A stretch of 64,000 nt of DNA from Ectocarpus siliculosus (Eukaryota > Sar > Phaeophyceae > Ectocarpales > Ectocarpaceae), in assembly GCA_000310025.1 (NCBI GenBank), contig FN648395.1, forward strand, positions 153,417 to 217,416. Direction: 5' to 3'. Every line of letters begins with the position of its first letter. Position 1 is the stretch's first letter. Under the pieces are notes generated by a model. It did not search any database. It saw only the letters and a list, made by a program, of their open reading frames with translations, and was not told the DNA's origin. Of the stretch, positions 33,333 through 45,880 are shown piece after piece. The translations under genes and the position numbers were made by a program.

Positions 33333-36300
33333 TCACCCATGTAATCTTTCCGGCGTGTCCTTCCCTGGCGTGGTCGTCCCTTCTGTGGGGTCGGCGGCTG
33401 TCGCCGCAAGGGCAGCCGTGGCACGACCGCCGGAAGACACACAGGTACCGGTAACCAGGGGATCGACCGCGGGCTCTGAGTTGAATGCGCTCACCGGTCG
33501 GCTCCGTCGTCGCAGGACGAAGAAGCAGTCGCCGTCTCGAAGGGCAAAGCTCGCACTAGGGCTGTTGATCGCCACGTACCGCGACCCACCCGGGCAGCGC
33601 CATCGCTCGCGTCCACCCATTTTTCTGGGTCCTCGGCCGTGGGTCGGCGGGCGATGAAGCCCCAGAGCCAACAGGTCTCGGTCTTCCAGGAGCAATCGGA
33701 AGGCCTCTCCGTACGTTACAGGGCGTATCCGACTCCTTCTTATGTCGCCGTCGCCGCGGTTGTCATTGTTGTCTCCGACCGCTGTTCCTCGTGCATTGGG
33801 AGAGTGTTCGGGCCACAGGACCTCGATGGGGACGCGAGACACGAGGTGCATGACGTCGCTCATGAGAGACTGGATGTCGGGCGCCAACATGGTCTGAAAC
33901 CCAAAACGGAGCGGGAGGATGGGGCCTGGGTTAGGGTGGCGTCGTATCGTGGCATGAAACATAGCGGGTGGGGGTGTGGGAAGTCCAACACACGCAAGGG
34001 CGTGATTAGATTGTGGTTCGTTCATCCAACACTTACCGCACACGGCCATCGTTTTCTTCGGAAGGATATGGAATGGTTGGTGGTAAAGAAATCGCGTTGA
34101 TCGAACAACAATCACCAGTCTCCAATACAGCTCGGTCAGGCTGCCCTTGATGCACAACGAACACGAGCTCGTCCAAAACAAGTTTGGTTTTCCAAATCAC
34201 CTGAAGCAAGAGAAGCTCGGCGGCATTGCCGACGACGACGTCCCCGGACACGTACCCTGACATGGTGCCGAAAAAATCGTCAAACCCCTCGCGCACCACG
34301 CCTCGAGTGTCGTCGAAGTAGACCCCGCCCCCACCAACCCCAGACCTGGCGCTGTAACCGAAGTCTACCGAGTCTTCCACCGTCGTGCCCGCATTCTCGT
34401 TCCTGGGCGCATCGCGCTGCTGTTGAGTAGCTCTATCTGTCTGCTCTTTCCGGCCGTCGAATAAGTTCTCCTCTCCCTGCTTTTCTCCGCTTTCTGCGGC
34501 GGCCCGTTCCCGACGCCCGGTCTCTTGCGCATCTTCTCGCCGCCGCACGTGCGCGCTGATGACCTGGTGCTGCTCGGCGCTGGCAGAGTCGTCGAACCTC
34601 ACCACCACCCGCGTCGACTCCGGCACCAAGCCGAGGACGTCGACGACCACCCCCATGGCCCACACGTCCGACCCTTGCCCCCGGCCGCTGTGGTCCCCGA
34701 GCACGTCGCCGTCACCGCCGCCGCCCCCGGTCTTCGGCGTAGTCGGTTCGTCTTCCGGCCGGCTGGACACGACGCAGACAAGGTCGGCCTTGTCCGCGCC
34801 CACTTCGAGCAAGCACTCGTACTCGGTCTCCCGCTTGACGAGTCGGACGCAGGGGAAACGGGCCGCCAGCTCTCGTTCTGCGCGCTCGTCGGCAACCGGG
34901 TCCCACCAGGTCGGGGAACAGACAACGCTCAAGGCTGGCGAACCCTCGACATCAAGATCATCGTCGGCCTCGCACAGGGAGAGGACCACTCCCAGCGCGA
35001 AAGACAGCGACTGAGCGATCACGAGAACGGCCCCCGGTGGAGTTCCAACGAGGCTTTCGCCGAGGGGAAATACCGAGGGTGTGGAAGCGCCGCCCCCCGC
35101 GTCGTGGACGTCGGACCAGATTGTGCGCTCGAAACGACCGTCACCGCTCGAAGCATTCCTTTGCCGGTTTTCCTGGGTCCCATGCTGCCGATTACCGACC
35201 GGCGGGTTTTCCGCCACGAGGAAGGCGTTCTCGACCCAGCCCTCTCGCCGGAGAGACGTTCCTGATGCCTTCGATGGGGCCGCCGTAGCGGCCGCTCCAG
35301 ACGTTGCCCTTCCGGTGCAGTATCGTGCCAAAAGGTCAGCTGACTGTAACATCGGAGAGGGGAACGTGTGCGGCACACGGTGGGCACTTTTCGACCGAGG
35401 GAATTGCTAGAAATCAGAGGGGGGAACGGATGCGTCAGCCCTGACACATAATGCCACAAAATAAAAGGATCGTAACAAAACGGGGAGGTAGGGAACGACA
35501 ACGCGGAACATGGTGGGCGGGTGTCAGACAAATCCGGGGCATGGAAGTGACAATCGCTCTTTTTTTAAACGATCGCCCGACATGCTGTTTCGTGTTAGTC
35601 ACATGTAAGAAGGTTTTGGTCGGCCATACACTGCCGCACAGCATTCCTTCAGGACTAAACCGTAGCGACTAAACTTGGCTCATCTTCCAGGTCTTATTCT
35701 TGGAAATGACAGGGGTCAAGGAACTGGAATTCATCGTGGGAAAGTCCGTCCGACTTGGAGAGCGTGCAGGCCAATCTCATATTGAAACGAGTTGGTGCGA
35801 AATCCTCTCTGAATTGGGTGGCCTCATTTTCTTGGGGGACGCCTCTTGGAAGGTCGACACCGCACTGCCCAAAGGTTGGCTTTCAGCACAACCAACTTGA
35901 AGCAAAAAAAGCGGCTATTAGCACAGAGGCGTTGAGTAGCGCTACAATATACGCACAGGACTGAAGCCAACCGTAAGCTGAGAAAAAAAAAACTCTCCCA
36001 CCCGTAACCGCTGCTCCGTCCTCTCGAAGACGCGTGGTCATGGTCGAACCGCTAAGGCATCAAAAGCATGAGTGCCCGCCCCGCGCCTACCCGTTACCGC
36101 TTCACTCGCTTCGTCCCGACCCCGCCACAAGCCCGCACCTCGTGGTTCGCGCTGATGAACACGCCCACGTCATCCTTCGAAATGATGGTTCCATAATCCG
36201 GATGCACTCGCACGCAGCGCCGCCTTCGCTTGCCTGCCCCGCACTTGACTCTGCTCTTGTGGCCGCCAGAACCTTTGGGGTTGGAGGGGGGGGGGGAAGG

Positions 36301-39300
36301 ACCACTTGATCTCCCGGAAACCTTGTTGGCGAGGTATTATCGCACAACTTCTCGGGTTGGGTGGTGGGAGTCTGTGCATAGATCATCATTGCTTCCATGC
36401 CTATTTCCATAGGTCAATGTGCGCTGGGCGGCTCGTGCGCTGGGCTGCTCGGGTCTTGGTGAGACTCTCTTTGGTACAGACGGGAGAGAAAAATAGCATG
36501 CCCCGCTGAACTCACAGATGTTACAGATGAGGGCGAACAGGATGCAGCCGCACTTCTCGTGAAGCTCGATCGCCGCGTCCCCCGTGCACTCTCCGGCGAA
36601 GCAGGTCAGTCGAAACCGCAGTGTTACTCGCCGCAAAGACCGTAAGTACTCCTGCGTTTAGTCCGGCGTTGGTATTGTTTTATGTACGGCGAGGGCAACG
36701 CCACGACACCCGGACGCAAGAGCGCGACGGAGGACTAGGGTCAGTGTGCGTGCCACAAGTGTCCCACGATAACTCGTGTTGTTTCGAGTGCGGTTCACTT
36801 ATCAACGGCTAGGGTGTTGCCTCAGAACAAAGACAACCCCAGGCCACATGACGCAAGAGACACCGTGAGAAAGAGAGAAATGAAGATTCCTGCAAAGCCA
36901 CAACCCCGTGATAAAAAATCCTGACCAGCTTAGTTTGCCCCCATGCGCGGAGAAACATGTTGACAAGCATGCCCCATGGTTACCGTAGACCCGCACAGGC
37001 ACCTCGCAGGCTCGTTCGTACGTGCGACGAACTTCACGGCGCACCGCAGAGCACAACAAAAACAACACTTGAGGCAGTCAAGTCAGAACGGAGTTACAAG
37101 CGGAAGGGCGGGCGGAGAAGGCTCACTGTTTCTGTCTCAAACAACGCCGTCGATTCCGGGTCTCTGGTCACATCCTGCTCAGCCCCTCGTGTTTTGAGCA
37201 GATAGTCGGCCTCCGGCATGCACGACAGCATGTTGGTCCATACCGTGGAAAAGCCCGGGTTCTGGTGACGGTCGACGATTTAAAATCGCCAGAACGAAAA
37301 CAACGCCACAGCGCAGAACGGAAAAACAGAAAGGCGAATTGCGATGCGCGTCGAGCGACACAGACGAGGGCACGGCTTTTATTCACAGCATATCTACGAC
37401 AGGTGCCTGGGCATGGCATACGCCCCACAAGGGGCAGCCAATTCAGCAGCAAACGTGATTCCGGTCTGGAAACGCTGTGCAGAACACAAGTAGCCCCTTT
37501 CTCATGAAACAGCGCCAGGACTCGAATAGGGCATGGGTGGACCGGCACCACCGGCACCAAAGAACAATGTTGCTCCTTTCCACCGGCTGCAGAACGGCTG
37601 GTACGGAGCATGTCCCAGATTTTTGTTGTGTACCCTGAGCACCGCTACTGCTTCCTCTCAAAACAATTTCAGGCTACAGGTGGAAAACACACGAGCGTGA
37701 GCACCACAAGTTGTCACGTGCGTTTGCACCCTATAGAGCTCTGATGGTGGCAAACTACCCTGTGTACCCCATTGTGCAGTGCTCCCCACTCCCCTCTCCC
37801 CCCTCCACCTTCCGCGTCCCTCCGACTAGAGGCAGACGCAAGCAAAAAATGGCGAACGAGAAAGACATCTGGAACGAACCTTGGCGACAAAACGAGCACC
37901 CTTCCAACCGCGAGGGAGGCGCGCTACTACGAAATCAAATGTTTCCTTTGCACCCAACTTCCTCAACACGATCACCCCAGCTCAAAAACCAACCTCCACT
38001 CGACGTAGCACTCACGAGGCAGGCCTGGGTGACGAGCCCTTCCATCACTTCGTCGTAGCAGACCACGGAGGCCTCCGGCATCCCGAGCCTCACCAGGCGG
38101 CCCTTGGACCTACTGTGCGTAACGAGGCAGAGGACGGACGACCCGGGGGGCGACGCCTGATTGGTGGAGAGGGCCCGCAACAACGCCGTCTTGTCCTGCG
38201 CCTCCGTGTCGTTGGCGAGGCGGTCGCTGAGAACGAAGCACGCCCGGGCGTTCGCGACCCTCGCCCGGCGCAAGTCTTTGGCGGAGCTGAAGGGATGGTC
38301 GACGGGATCGGGTGCGTCGTTCGTTATATGGCAAACAAACGGGGAGGGGGCGTGGGGCATGTTTGGACATGGGTTGAGCGAGTTGGTCACAGGAGCAAGC
38401 GGGAATCAGCACGCCCTGCCGAGGTAGCGGTAACGGTTCTGCGATGGCCAAATAGGGCTGCATTCGCCAGGTGCACGGGCTGTAGAATACAGAGAACAGA
38501 ACCTGTGTACCTTCTGCCATGCACATGAAATAGGCGGCACAGAGTAACTGGGCGCTAAATCCTTGACCTAGAATACATAGAGCCCGGCACACGGACAACG
38601 GGAGACAGCGTTCACCTGGGCATACACGCACACACCTGAGATCGCCATTCAGGTACGTGACCGCGAAGGACGGCTGCAGGCACAGCAGCGCGTCCCACGC
38701 GAGCGTCGGCTCTTGCGGGATGACGAGCACCACGTGCTCATGGTGGTAGGCCATCGAATCCGCGGCCAGCAGGTCGCGGAGGAGCACGCTCACCACCCGG
38801 AGGCAGCTTGCATCGCAGCCTACCTGAGGGAACAAAAATAAAAAGGAAAACACAAAGAAACGCAGCGTCAACGAAAACGCTAGAGCACAAGCAAAGGGCA
38901 CACGTACACAATGACGGGGGCGGGGAAGGTGGGGGATTCGACTACGGGGTAAATACGTGTTGGGGTTAATGCGTGAGGGCCAACGTTGCGTGGTTCAGCA
39001 ACAGACAGAGCAGTTGCGGCGGGAGTTTACAAAAACGTCATGCACGAAAATAGCAACAAGAAGTGCGTTCGGGGACGGGTCGTGACAGCGTACGACCGCT
39101 GCACGGACCGCCCGGAGGGTGTTACACTTCAGGTACCGGCACGTGCCATCCGCGATCGGTTCACCACGGCTACAGGTATCGATACGTTGACGAGTGTGCC
39201 CGAGAAAAACAGTAAAACAAAGGACCGTTGAGCCTTGACAGCGCCCAACTATTGCTATTTTTTTATACCTCCGCTCAAACCTGTGGCAGCCTTGCTGATA

Positions 39301-39308
39301 GGCGCAAG

Positions 39309-39403
<95 letters not shown>

Positions 39404-42400
39404 ATCCAGTCTCTGCATCTTTGTCGGGTTGTTTGTCTGTCTGTCTCCGTCCACATAGCTCTCACCACGATGTGACCCGTTCCCCAGCTCTTAGAGAGGC
39501 AGCCACCGTGCTTGGGAGTGAGCTTCGTGAGATTCACGAGCGCGTTGGTCACCAAGGGAACGCAGAAGAAGAGCGTAAGGATGAGACCCGTGATTACCAC
39601 CCGGCTAAGGGCAGTAGACGGGCTGATGTCGCCGTATCTGGGGGGAAGGCACATTTGCGGTATGGAAACGGCCCGGAAGGTCGGGGTCAGGTCAGATAGC
39701 GTGTGAGGGTTAGAGAGTCTGGAGACGAGATCCGGTCGTCTAAGCGCCAGGCCGCACGCGCAGACAGCGTAACACCCAATAACACCCAACGCGCCCGTAG
39801 TGAACTTGGACTTCGCGATGTGTGTGCGTGAGATCCCGCCTGCCGACCCGCCGGCAGTGGTGGAGAAGAACGCCATTTTGAAGGGTCTCGATCGCACGGT
39901 CCTCCTTTTGCCCGTTCGTTGTATGCAACAGACTACTTTTCTAGGTACCTCGGGTCAGCAGACCTCGTTTTTCTGACCGAACCTTGGCGAGGGACACGAT
40001 GTTCGCACCTCCGGCACTATTCCGTCATTTTTCGGGTGGGTGGGAGGGTGGGCGAGACACCCCTCGCTGCTTCGCCTGCGGCCCGAGAGAAGACCACCAC
40101 GATATGTATGCTCTCGCGCGTGCGCTTCTCGCCTGTTTCACACTGATTTCATTGTCGCTCGCCACAGAATAACAAGCTGCCGGCCTTCTTAGTGATACGA
40201 AACCATCCATATTGCTATCCAGCGTTCCATATCCATACCTCCTCACTCTGCATTCGTGCCGTGCTGCTTACCCTACGGTGGAGAAGGAGACGACGACGAA
40301 GTAGAGAGCCTCGTGAAAGGGCATCCTGCCGTACCCCAGGCCCCAGTCGGCGTCTTGGACGACCACCAGGAAGTTCGTCAGCCCCGCCATCGTGAAGATC
40401 ACCAAAACGGTCTTCAGGCTCCAGCGGACCAGCTGAGAACGCAGCACAAGAAGTTGCCTGCGACGGTGGCACCGATGATGAAAGAGTACGTTATGGTCTG
40501 TGGTGTGGAGTCTTCGGGGCTAAGTTGTTCGGAACAGCGTCGCTAGAAGCATATGGGGAGATGTGCGGACCGAGCGAGGGGATAGGGCCGGAAAAAGAGA
40601 GCAGGGGGAGGGGTTCGGGTGGCAAAGTTTTGGCGTGTTTCCGAGTCGTAACTCAGAGGAGGGTGGAGTTGGCACCGACTGTCGCGGTGACGATAGACGC
40701 GGTGACGATGGACCAGGAGACAATTTCGCAAAATAGGGTCCGCAATGGTGCAACCGCTCCGATGCCCCTCTGCACGCAGTACACCCGCAGCCGGAAACGA
40801 GGTCTATGAAACTCATCGCACGGATGGGGCACATGCAACATGCTTCCAGTGCCGTAAACAGTCGAACGACTCCGACCACCGGGGGCACGCGCGCACGCAA
40901 ATTCCCACACTCGACCCATCAAGCAAACCTATTGTCGAACCTTATCACAAGGTCGAGCACGAAGAAACGAGGCATCACCACGAGACAGTACCACGCGACG
41001 CTCACAAGTCGCCCACATTCCCACAAAACACAACAAAGCACGCCGAACCCAACCTTCATTTCGCACATATGTACACACACCCATAGGTACACAAGACGCA
41101 CCTCGAGTGGTCGAAAGCCAGCGAGGGTCCCTGCACGAAGAACGAGATGGTCACCAGCAGCCTCGCCACGCGGATGACCCGGGTGATCTTCAGGCCGAGG
41201 TAGGCGTCGGCGAACCCCCCGTCGGACGTTCTCCATCCGTCCTGCGGTCGGCGGTCGGTGGACGGTACGGTAGTCGGTGCCGTTTGCCCGTTTTCATCAA
41301 CGCGTAGCACACACGAGTGTCCCATTTAGTCACGAAAACAAATAGAACAACGACCAAAAAAGCTGGATGGAAGCAACGTTCCGTGTGGCAGGCCATAACA
41401 TGTGTGGTCGTTTGCCCATGAGGGGAAAATCTTTTCATCACCGCGGTATGGCCTATTGTGTCGCATGCAAGTGTTTGGATCTCCAAGGCTAAAGCTGGCT
41501 GCGAATGATTATCCTGCTAGAGGGAGGGGGCGTCTCACTCACGTTCATGAACAGAATGAGGTAGGAGGGAAAGACTGTGACGATATCCACCACCGCTTGG
41601 AGAGACACCAGGTGGGTCAGCTTGTCAACGGCGAGGTAGAGGTGCAGAAGGAAGTTGAACAAGAAAAACCTGCATGGGTTTTCAGACGGCCCACGCCACC
41701 AGCAAAAGGATTGAAACCGCGGAGACAGAAGGACAGAAGAAAAGCGACGGTGGATCATCAGACAAGAGCACGGACGGAGCTTAGGAGTTTTTGAGGTTCT
41801 GCACCTCGACTTCTTCATGGCGTTGACGTCTGGAAGCGTGACGAAAAGCAACCAAAAAGTACAGAAAGCAAGACGACCTGGAATCGACGGCCGATGTCAA
41901 GGTAGCACCGAGCCAAGTGCTCTTGGCGCTAGCCGTAAACTCTTGGGTTGCTCTTGTTGCCTCGTCCACTGCATGACTCTATTTCCAATCGACTCGACCC
42001 GTCCTTCTTTCCCTTTCTGTTCAACCTCCCTCTACTCACCCGTTAAACACCATCTCCATGGAGAAAGACATCACAATGAAACCATCTGTGTGAAACGTAC
42101 AAGGCCGTCAAGAATCGAGAGAGGACGAAGGAGGGTCGAGAGAGAGAGAAGGAGAGAAAGCGAGAGAGAGCGAGAGAGACAGAGAGAGACAGAGACAAGG
42201 AGGGTGTGAGAAAACGCTGTTCTCGGTTTCAGCCATGTGCTGTACAGGAGGATGGCACCAATTCGGTGCGTCGAGAAGGAACGACGGCGCGGCAGCCGGG
42301 TTGCTTAAACGTCACCCCCGGCAGCGGCAATCCGCTTGTCCATCTCTCGCTCCCCTCTCCTCCCCACCTCCCGTTGCAACTTGCCTGACAAAACAAGGAA

Positions 42401-44724
42401 AACCTACATACGACGTCAAAATCATCGTTCTGTCCTACTCTCTCTAATAAACTTTTTCCCTCCGGAAAAATACGATCAGCCCTGTGTTTGTGTCATCCCC
42501 TTCATTCTGGAAAGTCAGCTTACACCTTTCGTGTCCACCATTGTGTTTGGTTTCGTACCAGCAGGGGTCACACCCGAGGAATGCAAAATGGAAGGTGTGC
42601 TTTCTCCACTTTCCTTCTGCAATTGCTGGTCTAACCTTTTGTCGCGAGAAGCATGCAGCGGTTCCTTAGCCTCGTCGACCGTGACGTCAAAAGTTCAGCG
42701 TACACGCGAATCAATTGCTGCCGCGTTATGTTCAGGCGAAATGTGAGTAAATAGCCATATTTGTGATTGCGCAACCAACTGACCCACTGGGGCGACCTAT
42801 GCATGAAACCTGGGGGTCCTGCTCCTCAAGAAAAATAGGTGAACACATACGCCAACTGAACGTTGAATACATCTCTTTGGTTGTCACACTCAAACACTCT
42901 CGCCACGGTCGTTGACTCACAGTTATTCCCGAAGGAGTAGGTTTCGAGCACGAAGAGTACGCATGTCGCCTTCGTTGCGGGGTGGTGGGTATGACGTGTC
43001 AACAAGATCCGATCGGAGACGCGTGGAGCATGAGACGAACGGGGATCGGGGTCGATGAACTGTTGGTCCAAAAATACGGCAGTTTTCCAACAAATAACGT
43101 ACCGTAACTCGAACTTGAGGCAACACCTTGTTAGCCACGCTTTGTTAAGGATCAATTGGGGCGAGCGCGGGGGCGGGGGGTGCGTTCACGTTGAACTATA
43201 TCCGTTCTCTGCATGCTGATGAAACTTGCCTTGAAACATGGTTTCCTCGCAATGTACCAATAACCAAGGCCTGGGGAGCGGTTGTGTTCTAGTGGCAGTT
43301 CCGTAAATGTCAAAACACTTCCATTAGTACGTGCGAAAGCCCGCGAACATTGCGAACGGATACTCCCAAATGTTGGAAATCTTTCCACAACGCGGCACGG
43401 TGGACCTTGTGTTCGTGTGGTATGTACGCCTTAGGCTCACGAGGACATCTACATGTAGTGACCTTCACCGGGCCCACAGAGGACGAGATTCAGCCTAGTT
43501 TACACCATCTACAAAAGGACAAAGCCCATACCGTCCTATTTTAACCTCCCGCGGATTGAGCCGTGATGATACGGCCCAGCAGGTCACATCAAGGCGGATG
43601 TTAAAACGGCGCACCGCTCTTGAGCGAGCGACAACCGTATCGCACGCACGGCAGGACAACCGCGGCGGAGGTGGCGCGGAATACGCGCCGCGTTTAAGAA
43701 CGGCCGCGTAGTTACGAAAACTCCCGGCTCAAATTTTCGCGAAAGGCTGTACAAGTGTAATCGGAACACAGCTCAGCGGCGAATCTTACCCTAAGCTTTT
43801 CACACTGCTTTATAGCAACCTATGCTCGACAGTGGCAACGAAATAAGCAATTGAGCCAACCCGATGTTGATGTTTTTTACCTCCGGGCCTGTTCTTACAT
43901 GGACAGCACTTGAACGAAAAATGTCCGCCCGTTTTCCAGCAAGTGAACGAATTCGGATGGCACGTCGAGAAAGCATGGACGAGCGCAACGTGCACAACTT
44001 GACACGCATGTACGATACTTCAATTGCACTCACCAGACTGAAAAGGGCGTTGAGTATCTCGATGAAGAGGCCACACCTCGACGTTGTGATGTGCCGGTTC
44101 AATCTGAAATCATCGTGAAGAACACCAGGAAGAAATGGATGCTCGTGCTTGTTGAAAATGCGGGAACGTCACGTATCCATGAGTCTAGCCCACTGCTGTT
44201 CCATGACTAGGAAAAAAAAAAAAAAACGAAAAAAATAAAATAAAATAAAATAAAATAAACGCAAGAAAGACTACCCGTTCGACATATACCCACAGTCGAA
44301 CGGGATGTATGATGTGTTGAAGGAGTCTTTCTCAGTGAGTGCTACATGAAATGCATGAACCCTTACATAAAAACCGGCCAGTCAAGAGCCGTCTATAAAG
44401 AGGCAAATAATTAAGCACGACCGCATCGGAGCAACCCTGGCACAGAACCACACGCAATGAACCGGACCTCTAGCACGACGCTTGGCGACCTCAAGGACCA
44501 CGCAACGTTTGTGTGGTCACTCTTGTGGGCACGTAGGCATGCAAAGGACGCGACCGGGCGGACAACATGGAGCGAGAAAAGACAGGGAGTACGTACCTGT
44601 TCGTGTAGGGGACTTCCCCATGTCGGGGTACTGAGAACAGCACGTAGGAGAAGTAGCAAAAGAACACCAAGAAGCTGCCAGCTGCGGAGAGGGTGACCGG
44701 AGTCTCACTGGCCGCACCGCCCAT
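33333..44724 (-). CDS. SLO/BK-type potassium channel with two RCK domains
   Basis: Predicted voltage-gated, ligand-modulated K+ channel. Exons in coding order: 44724-44597, 44103-44034, 42969-42921, 42085-42040, 41669-41543, 41241-41102, 40457-40272, 39637-39466, 38823-38636, 38286-38016, 37261-37127, 36651-36516, 36272-36139, 35343-34201, 33893-33333. All phases agree: 1161 codons plus stop, the usual length of BK channels. Start is ACCATGG. An N-terminal hydrophobic helix (FLVFFCYFSYVLF) precedes S1-S4, like the S0 of BK. S4 carries K158, R161, R164 and R167 every third residue. The pore is FSTVGYGDISPST, then S6. RCK1 (about 306-590) includes HIVVGCD, DLRRARVANARACFVL and TQACLNPGFSTV. RCK2 (about 700-1120) ends TYGEAFRLLL...LALGL and RYVAINSPS. 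I see no poly-Asp calcium bowl. Gating ligand unknown. Confidence 0.92.
39310..39447. repeat. (CTGT)n microsatellite in a channel intron
   Basis: About 22 uninterrupted tetranucleotide units, then an interruption and a few more. It lies in the intron just after the S6 exon of the potassium channel (donor at 39465), about 20 bp from the splice site. Confidence 0.95.
42110..42200. repeat. GA-rich simple repeat in a channel intron
   Basis: Imperfect GAGA/GACA run immediately upstream, in channel orientation, of the short S2 exon (42085-42040). On the channel strand it reads as a long pyrimidine tract. Confidence 0.85.
44208..44260. repeat. Poly-A and (AAAAT)n repeat in channel intron 1
   Basis: A run of A followed by AAAAT units, between the exon with the start codon and the S1 exon. 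Confidence 0.9.
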
Positions 44725-45880
44725 GGTGCTGATCGACGAGATCTGAGATCTTCTCGCTCGCTGTGAGCTCTCGCCAACACTGAACTGGCTCTTCGCACCG
44801 CGGAGGTGTGTACTGCTGTGCTGTAACCCTCCCTGCCGTTGAGCTTCGCAGGCAAGTAAGATATTCCAGTCAAGCGCCGCTCACGACAGCAGCTCCCATG
44901 CTTCTCTTAAAGCACACACCCCCCTGCCGAGTTGTAGGCGAAACAACACACGAACAACGGTCCACACGCAGAGAGATCGAACATTTGAAAACACCAATGA
45001 GCGGTCGCAGTGACGTGATGCTATCCAGTGTTGGTCATGCCGCATAATAGCACCCCCCCCCTTCCAGACGAGTACAATTCGCGGTGCCCCCCCCGTTGCT
45101 CCTTGTGCTCCTTGGCCATCTCCGACGACAACAAGCACAGCGAGTGCTCCAGTCCACGGAGGTCGTGCTCGTCGTATGCCACCTTCCTATCTGTCTCGCC
45201 TCCTCCAGGTTATCTTCTGGTAAGTCCCACGTACATGCGACTCGATTTGTAAGGAGAAGCTCTGAGACCAGGTGTTGTCAACGCATCGGTCCCTGATTGC
45301 TGCTCGAGAAATAAGACGTTTCCTAACTTGGACAGCGTCCATCCAGAGCAAGCAAAGCATGGGCCAACGGGCGTAGGTATTGCACTCTTACGAGCCTAGG
45401 AAACAATCACGACTTGGCTTGGTGCACGCTTGACCTCAGGCAGGCCGCCATGAAGGTCTGCATGTGCACGAACTCTCACTTCCAACACCAGACTACTCGC
45501 GGTCTGAGTTGCAACGGCCGTGAGCCTGGATATGCGTATACCTCGGTCCCGCCACTGCTGTGTGGTTAGTTGGGAGAAGAGAGGTTGCCAAAGCCTGCAA
45601 CCACGGTTCTATGTCCTCACCTGTCTTCTTGGGCTTATATGAGTGTCCAATAAATGTGACAGGGTTATTAGAACCCGTTGTGTCCAAAAGTGTGCTTTGA
45701 CCGGACAACCGTGCCTGCCGAAAGGGCACCGGTAGGCGCCGCCGCTTCCGCGAACCAACCTTCCTTGTACTCTTCGCCCCCCTGCTGGCAACCCGCGAAA
45801 AACAGAAACCTTGCCGAGAGTTCGGTGTACAAGTTCGCTGCTGGCAGGGAGGCAAGGTGCCAGCGGATTGAGCGCGAGGG
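44725..45880. promoter_or_regulatory. Shared upstream region of two divergent genes
   Basis: The potassium channel starts leftward at 44724 and the coiled-coil gene starts rightward at 45881, so this 1.16 kb should hold both promoters unless an upstream exon was missed. Frames seen here have no recognisable domain. I see no clear TATA box in a fixed position. Confidence 0.4.

Noticed and set aside
39235-39699. Open frame with a VCLSVCLS repeat
   Set aside because: Translation of the (CTGT)n microsatellite overlapping a channel exon on the other strand.
40272-40432. Shorter pore exon starting at the acceptor TTCTCAG
   Set aside because: It would need phase 0, but the preceding S4 exon ends in phase 2. 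The acceptor 25 nt upstream fits the phase.
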